NCBI GenBank assembly: GCA_013823945.1
Contig: PNMZ01000005.1
Coordinates: 171,817-235,816 of the forward strand
DNA length: 64,000 nucleotides
Reading direction: 5' to 3'
Source of the DNA: a bacterium
GTDB lineage: Bacteria > Armatimonadota > Fimbriimonadia > Fimbriimonadales > Fimbriimonadaceae
The number at the start of each line of letters is the position of its first letter. Within the stretch, counting starts at the first letter, position 1. Positions 1 through 7,678 of the stretch are shown here, piece by piece. The position numbers were made by a program, and so were the translations under genes. Below the pieces are notes generated by a model that was not told the origin of the DNA, searched no databases, and was given only the letters and a program-made list of their open reading frames with translations.

Positions 1-35
1 TATTTGCAGTTGAATGCGAAACAGGAATTTGAGAA

Positions 36-437
36 ATGGCTAAGAGCTTAGATCAAGTAAAGGCTTCACTGAAGTTGAAGACCAGTGCCCGCGAAGGCGT
101 TTTGAGTTTGCGTGTCGGCAAGCGGAAAGTTGTTCTTCCGTTTGAAGTTCGGATGTTGGAAAGTGACAACTATGTGTTCGTTCACATTCCTCCGGCGGCT
201 GAAGTGATGAAGACTTCTGACTTCACAATTGTCACGGATGCGGCCGAGGCAACGACAGCAGCGAACGAATTCAAGAAGAGCCGCCGCCGCAAGCGCGGGG
301 CGAACAAGTCGGCAGCGGAGATGCCGGACGAACTGAAGGCAGCGTTGGAGAAGGTTCCGGCTGGGTTCAAGTTGACTTACGGTCCGGACGGGACTCCTCG
401 CTTGGCGAAGAAGCGCGTTCGCCGATCTAAGAAGTAA
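36..437 (+). CDS. small very basic protein of unknown function
   Basis: 133 residues; I do not recognise the family. The N-terminal half (about residues 1-70) has beta-like alternation with a KRKVVLPFEV stretch. The rest is strongly basic: a KKSRRRKRG cluster near residue 80 and an AKKRVRRSKK tail. There is no signal peptide or membrane segment, so it is probably cytoplasmic. The basic tracts would suit nucleic-acid or ribosome binding, which is inference only. The ATG is preceded at 10 nt by AGGA, a modest ribosome site. It is followed by a strong hairpin terminator and then tRNA-Thr. Upstream context is cut off by the window edge, so operon membership is unknown. Confidence 0.75.
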   Translation: MAKSLDQVKASLKLKTSAREGVLSLRVGKRKVVLPFEVRMLESDNYVFVHIPPAAEVMKTSDFTIVTDAAEATTAANEFKKSRRRKRGANKSAAEMPDELKAALEKVPAGFKLTYGPDGTPRLAKKRVRRSKK

Positions 438-455
438 CTTTTGGGGAATGAGCTG

Positions 456-496
456 CGACCCGCCCAGCGAGATTTTGGGCGGGTCGGGTACTTTTT
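456..496 (+). terminator. rho-independent terminator after the basic protein gene
   Basis: An 11-bp GC-rich perfect stem (CGACCCGCCCA at 456-466 pairing with 476-486) with a 9-nt loop is followed by GGTACTTTTTG. It lies 18 nt after the stop codon at 435-437 and ends 11 nt before the tRNA. Confidence 0.85.
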
Positions 497-506
497 GCGT
501 TGTTGG

Positions 507-581
507 GCCCGATTAGCTCAGTGGTAGAGCAACCGCCTTGTAAGCGGTAGGTCATCAGTTCGACTCTGTTATCGGGCTCCA
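507..581 (+). tRNA. tRNA-Thr (anticodon TGT), CCA encoded
   Basis: Cloverleaf is directly visible: acceptor GCCCGAT (507-513) pairs with ATCGGGC (571-577). The D arm is AGCTCAGTGGTAGAGC, the anticodon stem CCGC/GCGG has loop CTTGTAA with anticodon TGT, and the T arm carries GTTCGACTC. Discriminator T and an encoded CCA (579-581) follow. It reads ACA codons. Confidence 0.96.
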
Positions 582-624
582 GAGAGAATACTAATTATGG
601 AAACTAACACACTATTTTATGATT

Positions 625-1902
625 TCAGATTTGGTTTTCGCTCATCACTTGTGGTTCTTTAAGTTGTTTTCGATTGAAAAAGGCGATGATGGTGCCCAGG
701 AATACAGCGGTTCCACCGAAGGCAAGGGCGGGGGTGAGGCCGATGAGGTCACCGAGTCCGCCGATAAGGAGGTTGCCGAGGGGAGCGAGGCCGGCGATGG
801 CCCAGAGGTGCATGCTGAGAACTCGACCGCGGAGGGCTTGGGGGCTGAGGAGTTGGAAGAGGGTGTTGGTGGTGTTGAATTGGGCGATTTGGCAAAAACC
901 AGTCACGAAGAAGAGAGGGGCAGCAAAGTAGATGCTTTTTGTGAAAGCGAGGGTGGTGAGGGCAAGTCCAAAAGTGAACATCGCGATGCCGACGATGCGG
1001 GTTTTGAAGGGGCGGTTTGAAATTGTCGCGATGGTGACGAGTCCGGTGAGGGCTCCGATTCCGATGGCGGAGTAGCAGATTCCGAGTCCGGCGGGGTCGA
1101 GACCGAGTTGGTCGGCGGCGATTGCGGGCATCTGGAAGATGTAGGGGACGCCAAACAGTGAAAGGGTGCCTTCCATGAGGAACAGGGTGCGGAGGGACGA
1201 GTCTCGCCAGGTGAAGAGCATTCCTTCGAAGATCAGGTCTTTGATGGGTTGCCCGCGCCGAGCACCGGGGGGAACGACAGTTTTGAGAGCGATGGCGGCG
1301 TAGAGTATGGCGATATAGCTGACAGCATTGACCCAAAAGCAAACGGCGATGCCAAATGCCGCAGTGAGGATTCCCCCGATAGCGGGCCCGATGGTTCGGG
1401 CAAGGTTGAATGTCATCGCTTGGAGGGGGACAGCGGCGGCGAGGTCATCTTCGCCAACGACTTCCCGGACAATGGTTTGGCGGGAGGTGGGTTCAACGGT
1501 TTGGACGAGTCCGCCGATGAGAGCGATGGCGAGGATTTGGACAAAGGTGAGCGTTCCGATCGAGGCGGCCGTGGCGTTGAAAACGGTCGCAATCATGAGA
1601 ATGACCGAAGTTGTGATTAGGATTTTTCTTCGGTCGAGCATGTCGACGAGGACAGCGGAGAATGGCCCGAGGATTGTCACGGGGATCATTGAAAAGAAAG
1701 CTACGAGGCCGAGAGCGGTTTTTTTCCCTGTGAGGTCATAGACGTATGCGCCTTGAGCAACCATCTGGACTTGGGCGCCGGTGAATGAGATGAGGGCACC
1801 GAACCAAAGGAGTCGAAAATCGCGGTGGCGGAAGACTCGGAAAGCGGGCCAGGACTGGATGAATGCGTACGCTCTCTCCAAAGGGCCTGACATGAAATTC
1901 AT
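625..1902 (-). CDS. MFS transporter, drug/siderophore exporter type (MFS_3-like)
   Basis: 425-residue polytopic inner-membrane protein with about 12 hydrophobic segments, typical of the major facilitator superfamily. The cytoplasmic TM2-TM3 loop carries a motif-A-like DMLDRRK (residues 87-93). Overall it resembles the EntS/MFS_3 exporters used for siderophores or drugs, with proton motive force as the likely energy source; the substrate cannot be told from sequence. It ends 44 bp from tRNA-Thr on the opposite strand and is divergent from the glycosyltransferase. The first ATG has AGGTT just upstream; a second in-frame ATG is four codons in, so the start may shift slightly. Confidence 0.88.
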   Translation of the reverse strand: MNFMSGPLERAYAFIQSWPAFRVFRHRDFRLLWFGALISFTGAQVQMVAQGAYVYDLTGKKTALGLVAFFSMIPVTILGPFSAVLVDMLDRRKILITTSVILMIATVFNATAASIGTLTFVQILAIALIGGLVQTVEPTSRQTIVREVVGEDDLAAAVPLQAMTFNLARTIGPAIGGILTAAFGIAVCFWVNAVSYIAILYAAIALKTVVPPGARRGQPIKDLIFEGMLFTWRDSSLRTLFLMEGTLSLFGVPYIFQMPAIAADQLGLDPAGLGICYSAIGIGALTGLVTIATISNRPFKTRIVGIAMFTFGLALTTLAFTKSIYFAAPLFFVTGFCQIAQFNTTNTLFQLLSPQALRGRVLSMHLWAIAGLAPLGNLLIGGLGDLIGLTPALAFGGTAVFLGTIIAFFNRKQLKEPQVMSENQI

Positions 1903-1938
1903 GTTAACCTAGTTTGGTGCCGAAGCTTAGGTAGGGAT

Positions 1939-1947
1939 TGGTATAAT
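1939..1947 (+). promoter_or_regulatory. extended -10 promoter (TGG-TATAAT) of the GT4 gene
   Basis: A consensus TATAAT at 1942-1947 preceded by TGG is seen. No good -35 lies 17 bp upstream. Transcription would start near 1953-1954, so a TTG at 1947 cannot be the gene start. An in-frame GTG at 1953 could be a leaderless start. Confidence 0.6.
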
Positions 1948-1982
1948 TGCGAGTGGGAAAAAGGGCAATTTCTGTGCGTCCA

Positions 1983-3062
1983 ATGAGGATTCTGCAAGTG
2001 ATTTCCAGCTCCGCGACTTCGGGAGCTGAAAAGCATTCAGTCGCGCTTGCGCGACGTTTGCAGGCTAACGGTCACCAAGTGGATTTTGCTTGTCCGGATT
2101 TGTCATGGGTGAGGGACGATTTGGCGGGGACTGGGGTTCAGGTTCACCAGGTGGATATGCGCGGGGGGTGGGGGGTTCCGGGATGGCGTCACTTAACGCG
2201 GTTGGGACGAGACCGGAAATATGATCTCGTTCATGCTCACTTGAGCCGAGCGGCATATTTGAGTTTGGTGGCGACGGCCTTCACGGGCACTCCACTTGTG
2301 TGCAGTGTTCATGTCAAAACTCATTACTTGGTTTATCGGCTTGCGGCGCGGAAGTCGAATCGAGTTGTGGCAGTGAGCAACTATATTCAGGGTTTGCTGG
2401 AGGGGTCAAAAGTTCCAGCGGGTCATATTGATGTTGTTCATAACGGGACGGACTTTCACGATTTCAACTATTCGTCGGATCGGGATGTTAAGGCGGAATT
2501 CCAGTTGCCGGAGGATCGGCGGCTTTTTGGTTTGGTGGGTCGAGTAGCCGAAGAAAAGGGACACCAGATTGCGGTAAACGCTTTTCCGGACGTGTTGGAT
2601 CGTCATCCGAATGCTCATATGCTTTTTGTTGGGCGGAGCGAGGGTGAGTTTGCGGAATACATCCAAAAGCAAGTCAAGTCCCGGGAATTAGATCAACGTA
2701 TTACGTTTACAGGGAATCGACCGGATGTCGCGCGGATGTTGGATGCGATGGAATTTTCGATTTTGCCGAGTTCGGCGGAGGCTTGTCCGCTGGCGGTTTT
2801 GGAAAGCATGGCTCGGAAGCGTCCGGTAGTGGGGGCACGGATTGGGGGAGTGGATGAGTTGGTTATTCACGGGGAAACGGGATTGTTGGCGGAGCAGACG
2901 GCGGAAGAGTTTAGTGCGGGAATTAACTATCTGCTAGATCATGAAGACGACCGGTTGAGAATGGGGAGCAATGCCTTGCAATTGATCCACGAGCGGTTTA
3001 CATTTAATCAAATGATGGAGCGGATGGAAGCTGTTTATGAACGGGCCGTTCGGGGGGCCTAG
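1983..3062 (+). CDS. GT4 family glycosyltransferase
   Basis: About 359 residues with the GT-B two-Rossmann fold. The N-terminus MRILQVISSS opens an acceptor domain with a SGAEKHS loop. The C-terminal nucleotide-sugar domain carries GLVGRVAEEKGH and the EX7E motif (EACPLAVLE) followed by GARIGGVDELV. Such enzymes build lipopolysaccharide or exopolysaccharide chains by retaining transfer; donor and acceptor are unknown. I chose ATG 1983 because family members begin at MRIL. However, the promoter at 1942-1947 lies 5 nt before an in-frame GTG at 1953, and ATG 1983 has no clear ribosome site, so a leaderless start adding 10 residues is possible. The next gene begins 8 nt downstream, suggesting an operon. 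Confidence 0.9.
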   Translation: MRILQVISSSATSGAEKHSVALARRLQANGHQVDFACPDLSWVRDDLAGTGVQVHQVDMRGGWGVPGWRHLTRLGRDRKYDLVHAHLSRAAYLSLVATAFTGTPLVCSVHVKTHYLVYRLAARKSNRVVAVSNYIQGLLEGSKVPAGHIDVVHNGTDFHDFNYSSDRDVKAEFQLPEDRRLFGLVGRVAEEKGHQIAVNAFPDVLDRHPNAHMLFVGRSEGEFAEYIQKQVKSRELDQRITFTGNRPDVARMLDAMEFSILPSSAEACPLAVLESMARKRPVVGARIGGVDELVIHGETGLLAEQTAEEFSAGINYLLDHEDDRLRMGSNALQLIHERFTFNQMMERMEAVYERAVRGA

Positions 3063-3070
3063 CGAGGCTA

Positions 3071-4759
3071 ATGTCGGGTTGGGGACTGATTTATGACTTG
3101 CTGCTTTCTTTGTCGGCAGCGCTTGTCATGGGGTTGTTTTTTGAGAAGCTCAAGCTGAGTGCAATCACAGGCTATTTGTTGGCGGGAGCCTTGGTGGGGG
3201 CAGGGGGATTGGGTTTGTTGCAACGTCCGGACGAAGTAGACGTCATTGCGGAGATTGGGGTCGCTTTGCTTTTGTTTACGATTGGGTTGGAGTTTAGTTT
3301 TCGGAGTTTGATTCGGCTTGGTGCGGGGGTTCTGATGGGCGGGGTGACGATGGTTCTCGCTTGCACGGCGGTCCTGACGGGGGTCGGCGTTTCTTTTGGG
3401 CTCGATTGGCGGGCGGCGGTGATTATTGGGGCAGCCGGGAGTTTGAGTTCGACGGCGATTGTGATGCGGGTTCTTCGTCAGCAGAATGAGCTTGATTCGG
3501 TTCACGGAAAGAGCTCACTTGGGGTTTTGCTGGTGCAGGATATTGCGATGGTTCCACTTGTTTTGGCAGTGAGTTTTTTGGCCACTGGGAGCGGAGAACT
3601 TGGCAAAGAATTGGGGCGAGCGTTGTGGGGGGTTGCGATTCTGGTGCTCGTCTTGGTGGTTTTTGTGAGTCAGGTTGTGCCGCGTTTGCTTGATGAGAAA
3701 ATCGTGGCACGGAATCGGGAATTGCCGATCATTTTGGCAGTTGTGACTTGTGTAGGTGCAACGTGGGCGGCGCATGAGCTGAAGATTTCTCCGGCTTTGG
3801 GGGCGTTTTTTGCGGGGATGTTGCTGGCTGATTCTAAGTTTAGTGAGCAGATGCGGGCGGATGTTTTGCCTTTGCGAACTTTGTTTGTGACGATTTTCTT
3901 TGTGAGTGTTGGGCTGTTGGTGGATTTGAGCTGGATGGCAGCAAATTTGCCGCTGGTTATTGGCTCAACGGTTGTTGTGATTTCTGTGAAGACGGTGGCG
4001 ACTTATCTGGCTATGCGACCGTTTGTGCGGGGGATTATTGAGGTGTTGGCGGTGGCGATCGCGCTGAGTCAGGTGGGTGAGTTTTCGTTTGTTTTGTTGA
4101 CGATTGGACGGGATTCTGGGGTTTTGGATTCGGATTTGTTCCAGCTTGTGATCTCGACAATCATGCTGACGCTCCTTGTTGCGCCGGTGATGGTTTCGCG
4201 GTCGTTGTTGATCGCTCGATTTTTGGCTAAACGGTTGGTTCCGGCGAGGAAGCTTGCCAGGAGTGAGCGCGAAGCGCACCCTAAGTCAATTCGGGGTCAT
4301 ATTTTGATCATTGGATATGGAGAAGCAGGACAAGCGACTTGCGAGGCTCTCACTGGCCTTGATTGTCCAACGATGGTGATTGAACTTGATCCGAGGTTGG
4401 TTCAGCTTGCTGAGTCGAATGGGAATATGGCGGTGATTGGGGATGCAACGAGTACAGACTTTTTGCATGAAGTGGCTCACGTTGACCAGGCGAAGGTGGT
4501 TTTGGTGACGGTGAGTGATCACCTGATTTGTCGTCGGGTGGTCTCGCTGGTTAAATCGTTAGCTCCAAAAGTGCCATTGATAACGCGAAGCCGTTATCAC
4601 GTTTATTCTTTGGAATTGGATATGGTGGGGGCGGACGAGGTGGTTGACGAGGAAATGCTTGTCGGAAAGCAGATGGGGGATCGCGTCCGCTCGCTTTTGG
4701 GTGAAGAAGGGAAGAAGCAGAAGAAGTTTAAGTGGGATTCTGATGTGCCATACGCCTGA
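3071..4759 (+). CDS. Kef-type monovalent cation:proton antiporter with TrkA-N domain
   Basis: 562 residues. Residues 1 to about 380 form the CPA2 Na+/H+-exchanger domain with some 12-13 hydrophobic segments (for example GLEFSF, LGAFFAGMLLADS). A linker leads to a cytosolic TrkA-N/RCK domain whose nucleotide loop GYGEAG is near residue 417, with an acidic VIELD end to the second strand. It likely exports K+ or Na+ in exchange for protons under NAD(H) or similar control. A RCK-C domain is not evident after residue 530. It starts 8 nt after the glycosyltransferase stop with GAGG upstream, so co-transcription is likely although the functions seem unrelated. Confidence 0.9.
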   Translation: MSGWGLIYDLLLSLSAALVMGLFFEKLKLSAITGYLLAGALVGAGGLGLLQRPDEVDVIAEIGVALLLFTIGLEFSFRSLIRLGAGVLMGGVTMVLACTAVLTGVGVSFGLDWRAAVIIGAAGSLSSTAIVMRVLRQQNELDSVHGKSSLGVLLVQDIAMVPLVLAVSFLATGSGELGKELGRALWGVAILVLVLVVFVSQVVPRLLDEKIVARNRELPIILAVVTCVGATWAAHELKISPALGAFFAGMLLADSKFSEQMRADVLPLRTLFVTIFFVSVGLLVDLSWMAANLPLVIGSTVVVISVKTVATYLAMRPFVRGIIEVLAVAIALSQVGEFSFVLLTIGRDSGVLDSDLFQLVISTIMLTLLVAPVMVSRSLLIARFLAKRLVPARKLARSEREAHPKSIRGHILIIGYGEAGQATCEALTGLDCPTMVIELDPRLVQLAESNGNMAVIGDATSTDFLHEVAHVDQAKVVLVTVSDHLICRRVVSLVKSLAPKVPLITRSRYHVYSLELDMVGADEVVDEEMLVGKQMGDRVRSLLGEEGKKQKKFKWDSDVPYA

Positions 4760-4809
4760 GAGTTTGGGATGGGATTTGAGTTCAAATGATGTAGAATAAG
4801 GGGTTCGTT

Positions 4810-5277
4810 ATGTCCAACGATTCAATGCTATCTCAAGAGGGATTTGACAAACTGACGAAAGAACTAGAGTTCTTGAAGGGGCCGGAACGTCAACGGATTG
4901 CGGAGAATATTCGCGAGGCGAAGTCTCACGGCGATTTGAAAGAAAACGCTATGTATCATGAGGCAAAGTTAAATCAAACACGACTTGAATCGCGGATCGC
5001 GGAGCTTGAGCGAGTATTGATGCATGCCCAAATTATTGATATGGAGCACGAAGAGGGGACGGCGCATTTGGGCTCGAAGATCGTTCTTGAGGATTTGGAA
5101 TGGGGTGACAAAATGAATATTGAGCTTGTGGGAGCATTTGAAGCTGATCCGATCAATGATTTGATTTCGGTTGCGGCTCCGATGGGCGCGGCATTGCTGG
5201 GAAAGCGTACCGGTGAAGAAATCGAGGTTGAAGCTCCGGCGGGAACCCAAAGGTATAAGATTTTGAGCGTGGATTGA
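4810..5277 (+). CDS. greA: transcription elongation factor GreA
   Basis: 155 residues, close to the usual 158. The N-terminal coiled-coil finger (about residues 10-77) includes the family signature region EIREAKSHGDLKENAMYHEAK-type sequence with the acidic tip residues, and the C-terminal domain ends in AGTQRYKILSVD. GreA binds in the RNA polymerase secondary channel and stimulates cleavage of backtracked transcripts. A TAGAAT hexamer (4792-4797) sits 12 nt before the ATG and AAGGGG overlaps its downstream side, so the leader is short. The lipoprotein gene starts one base after its stop codon. Confidence 0.95.
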   Translation: MSNDSMLSQEGFDKLTKELEFLKGPERQRIAENIREAKSHGDLKENAMYHEAKLNQTRLESRIAELERVLMHAQIIDMEHEEGTAHLGSKIVLEDLEWGDKMNIELVGAFEADPINDLISVAAPMGAALLGKRTGEEIEVEAPAGTQRYKILSVD

Positions 5278-5278
5278 A

Positions 5279-5938
5279 ATGCGAAAGTGGCAACTTTTTG
5301 CGGGGCTGGTTTTTGGACTTTTGCTTTCGGGTTGCGATGTTTCGGGTTTGGCGATCGATGGCAAAGAAGGCGGAAGTTTGCTCGAAGTTGTCGATGTTAC
5401 GATTGATCGGGATGCTTTGACCAGCAATTTGGCGTTAATGAAGCCGAATACGGCGATTCGCGTGGGTCAGAAACTGAATACGGCTTTGGTGGGTGATTAT
5501 CGCAAGCCGACAAGGGGGGTCACTTTGAAAGAGCTTCCGCCTGGTCTCAGTGCGGATTTTGAAGGTTTAGGTTGGGAGACACCAGAGCGGTCGGTGAATT
5601 TGGTCGGGTTGGAGGAGGACATTATTCTGGCCCTGGATCTGCTTAATAAGGCTTCTGCGGAGGATCGTGATCAGGCGATCGAGCGCTATAAATTCGTTTT
5701 TGGGGATTCGGATGCGATTGTGAAAGGGGAAACGGCGGAGTATTGGTTTTGGGAAGATGGCCCCGTTCGGCTGATGGTCTGCGCGGTGAAAGTCTCGAAT
5801 GATCGGTTTCGGCTTACTTCGGTTTTGGGATTGAAATCGGTGATGGATCGGTTGAGAATGGATCGAGATTCGGCAACGCGCGATGTCGCGGCGGCTCGGC
5901 AGATCGCTTTAGAATCTGCGGAATCAGATACGAAATAG
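5279..5938 (+). CDS. lipoprotein of unknown function, coupled to greA
   Basis: 219 residues. A hydrophobic N-terminus with lipobox LSGC (Cys19) marks export and lipidation. The mature part has no domain I recognise. The C-terminal third (MVCAVKVSNDRFRLTSVLGL onward) looks like an alpha/beta sensor or SmpA-like segment ending in a charged helix, but that is a guess. TGAAATG links it to greA (stop 5275-5277, start 5279), so translation is probably coupled. The stretch from 5939 to 6301 downstream has no protein gene I can support. Confidence 0.75.
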   Translation: MRKWQLFAGLVFGLLLSGCDVSGLAIDGKEGGSLLEVVDVTIDRDALTSNLALMKPNTAIRVGQKLNTALVGDYRKPTRGVTLKELPPGLSADFEGLGWETPERSVNLVGLEEDIILALDLLNKASAEDRDQAIERYKFVFGDSDAIVKGETAEYWFWEDGPVRLMVCAVKVSNDRFRLTSVLGLKSVMDRLRMDRDSATRDVAAARQIALESAESDTK

Positions 5939-6038
5939 TTGAGTGGGGGAAACTTTATTTGTTATGGGGACGTTATTAGGAGTGTCGGCTCTTTCGGGAG
6001 CGGGCAAATCTACAAACAAAAGGAGGTGGTGCCCAAAA

Positions 6039-6083
6039 ATGGATAACCATAAACAACACTGCCTCGGAGATTCTGGGTTTTAG
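6039..6083 (+). CDS. possible 14-residue peptide inside the structured RNA
   Basis: ATG at 6039 opens MDNHKQHCLGDSGF and a TAG stop. It is preceded by AAAGGAGG (6019-6025), by far the strongest Shine-Dalgarno-like string in this neighbourhood, but the spacing of about 13 nt is long. The peptide ends inside the multi-stem element, as a leader peptide would. The AGGAGG may instead be a structural part of the RNA. Confidence 0.25.
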   Translation: MDNHKQHCLGDSGF

Positions 6084-6133
6084 CGAATCCAGATGACTGA
6101 TCTGGTTCGTCATGAACTGGATCTCCGAGGTCT

Positions 6134-6170
6134 AAAAAAAGTGCCCCGGCCTTTTCGGTCGGGGTTTCTT
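6134..6170 (+). terminator. rho-independent terminator, usable on both strands
   Basis: Stem CCCCGGCC (6144-6151) pairs with GGTCGGGG (6157-6164), with a 5-nt loop. An A tract (6134-6140) lies on one side and TTTCTT on the other. It closes the structured RNA and could also stop the convergent gene at 6302. Confidence 0.85.
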
Positions 6171-6251
6171 CATTTTAAAGAGTCAATACGAATTTTAACT
6201 ATTGACAGGACGGATTCTTGCAATGCTGGACTCTAGCGATTCCGTTCAATT

Positions 6252-6293
6252 AACCCCTCCCTTTCTCCCTCCCCATTACATTGGGGAGGGAAG
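6252..6293. repeat. REP-like palindromic repeat, copy 1
   Basis: An AACCCCTCCC arm is followed by CCCTCCCC-ATTACATT-GGGGAGGG. It belongs to the dispersed family also seen at 11548, 15748, 30328, 63258 and 63930. It lies in the gap downstream of the minus-strand gene at 6302. Confidence 0.75.
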
Positions 6294-6301
6294 ACCATTT
6301 G

Positions 6302-7621
6302 TTACTCGGGGATGATTGTGAATGCAGCGACGAGGAGCATCATTTCGTCATCGGTTTCTTCTCCCCAGCGCACCCATTTGGGTGGGTCGTTGGGCTGGAA
6401 TGGGTTATCGGTTGAGTTGTCGTAGACCGCTTCGATTCGGATTTTGGTTCCTCCGGGGAGGTCAATGGGTTTGACGGGGGTGTAGATCAGTTGCCAGTTG
6501 AAGTCCCAGTCTTTGAGGTCAATGAGGGTTTTCTCGGAACCGTTGGGAAGAACCGCCGTGGCCTTCATCTCTTTACCCAAGAGGTGCATGTGAGGCATGA
6601 GATTGTAGAATCTGAAATTCACTTTCTTGCCGCCAACCTGAGCGGGGAGCGGGAGGTTTTGGGTGAATTTCTGATTGGCAAGGCCGGGTTTGATGGCGAT
6701 GAGAGGGTTGGGGATGAAAGCCAGCTCGACGCTGTGTTCGGGTTTTGATTTATTGGTGTAGACCGCGATTTGGGTTTTATCTTTTTCGGGCTTGCCGGAT
6801 TTATTGTAGTGGAGCTGGATGATCACGTCGGTTCCGGGTTTGAGAAGGAACCCGGCATCGGAGGGGAGAAGGTGTCCGTGGGCACCCGGTGCCCATCCAC
6901 CGAGGGCACCATCGGGGTTGAAGCCAACACCGCCGCCGGATGAGCGGTAGCCGAGTTTGCCATCTCCGCGTGGACCTTGGGCAAGTTTTTTACCTTGGCC
7001 CTTCTCGTCAAGGAAGACGATGACGTGATGGACGATATTCTTGTTGCCGGGTTGGACGTCGATTCCGCTGATCCAGGTGGGCTCGGTGATTTTGGGCGAA
7101 TAGACGAAGTTCCAGTACTCATCGTCGCCGTCGGCAGAAAGGGTGTGCTCGTACGGCATCTCCCAGATCATGTCCGGGGTGCCGTTGGCCCATCCGCTTT
7201 GGAATTTTGGAGTTGCGGGTTCTTTGCTTGAATCACCGCGCGGAGCACCCGCTTCGGCCCAGGTGGCTAAGGTTGCGATGGCTTCTTCACTTAGGTGGGC
7301 ATCGTCGCGAAATTGGACGTCGCCGGGCAGGACTTTCCAGGGGGGCATTCGCTTCTTGCTGGTTGCGAGTGCGATCATATCGCTGTAGCGTTTAGCATTG
7401 GCGTACCCTTCAAGGCTGAATGGTGCATTTTCGCCAACGCGGTGACATTTGACACAGTTGTTATTGAGGATGGGGGCGACGTGTTCGGCGTAGGTTACTT
7501 GCTTGATTTCAGTTTTTACATCCGGCGTTGTTTTTGGGGAAGTAGGTGCCGGGAAAAGGGCTAGTCCAAAAATACCGAGGGCTGGTATGAGTGCGGAGAT
7601 GAGCTTTGGTGAGAGATTCAT
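6302..7621 (-). CDS. copper type II monooxygenase-like protein with N-terminal heme-c motif
   Basis: 439 residues with an N-terminal hydrophobic export signal. A cytochrome-c-like segment with CVKCH (residues 56-60) is followed by MPPW, a frequent heme-region motif. The rest matches the PHM/DBH-type ascorbate-dependent monooxygenase fold: HHV near residue 198 fits the CuH site, HY at 271, and MPHMH (342-346) with a nearby Met fits the second copper site. It is likely periplasmic; the substrate is unknown, and many such bacterial fusions are uncharacterised. An AGAGGA ribosome site precedes the ATG. It is divergent from the SDR gene across 57 bp. Confidence 0.85.
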   Translation of the reverse strand: MNLSPKLISALIPALGIFGLALFPAPTSPKTTPDVKTEIKQVTYAEHVAPILNNNCVKCHRVGENAPFSLEGYANAKRYSDMIALATSKKRMPPWKVLPGDVQFRDDAHLSEEAIATLATWAEAGAPRGDSSKEPATPKFQSGWANGTPDMIWEMPYEHTLSADGDDEYWNFVYSPKITEPTWISGIDVQPGNKNIVHHVIVFLDEKGQGKKLAQGPRGDGKLGYRSSGGGVGFNPDGALGGWAPGAHGHLLPSDAGFLLKPGTDVIIQLHYNKSGKPEKDKTQIAVYTNKSKPEHSVELAFIPNPLIAIKPGLANQKFTQNLPLPAQVGGKKVNFRFYNLMPHMHLLGKEMKATAVLPNGSEKTLIDLKDWDFNWQLIYTPVKPIDLPGGTKIRIEAVYDNSTDNPFQPNDPPKWVRWGEETDDEMMLLVAAFTIIPE

Positions 7622-7666
7622 GCGTTCCTCTGAACTAGTTTAGGTTATTGACGAGTTAAATTGTGT

Positions 7667-7672
7667 TAGAGT
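7667..7672 (+). promoter_or_regulatory. -10 element placed for a leaderless SDR mRNA
   Basis: TAGAGT, preceded by TGT, lies exactly 6 nt before the ATG at 7679. The expected start point (7 nt after the hexamer) is the A of the ATG. Confidence 0.45.
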
Positions 7673-7678
7673 TTAGGA

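Larger units (their letters stand above)
5974..6170 (+). ncRNA. candidate structured small RNA with its own terminator
   Basis: This 363-bp gap between a plus-strand lipoprotein and a convergent minus-strand gene holds a dense set of base-paired elements. A hairpin with a TTCG tetraloop (GCTCT/GGAGC, about 5988-6001) comes first, then GGGCA/TGCCC enclosing AAAGGAGGTG. Next is a 10-bp closing stem (6062-6071 with 6121-6130) around two hairpins: 6073-6092 (8 bp) and 6093-6113. An alternative 10-bp stem, GATCTGGTTC (6099-6108) with GAACTGGATC (6114-6123), competes with the closing stem. A terminator follows at once, with no downstream same-strand gene. A possible promoter TTGAGT (5939-5944) - 17 bp - TTATGG (5962-5967) would start RNA near 5974. 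I match it to no RNA family I know. Confidence 0.5.

Noticed and set aside
749..1342. 197-codon frame antisense-offset within the MFS gene
   Set aside because: Composition is His/Arg/Pro-rich as expected for a shadow frame, and the MFS frame on the same strand is clearly real.
1947..3062. GT4 gene start at TTG 1947
   Set aside because: This codon overlaps the last base of the TATAAT promoter hexamer and cannot be transcribed from it.
5964..6083. 40-codon frame starting MGTLLGVSALSGAGKST, with a P-loop-like string
   Set aside because: No further ATPase sequence follows, the ribosome site is poor and the frame crosses the TTCG hairpin and stems; more likely chance within the structured RNA.
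6071..6130. Thiamine-riboswitch-like strings (CTGATCTGG, GGATCT)
   Set aside because: The conserved CTGAGA and ACCCTTTGAACC cores of the THI element are absent and no thiamine gene follows.
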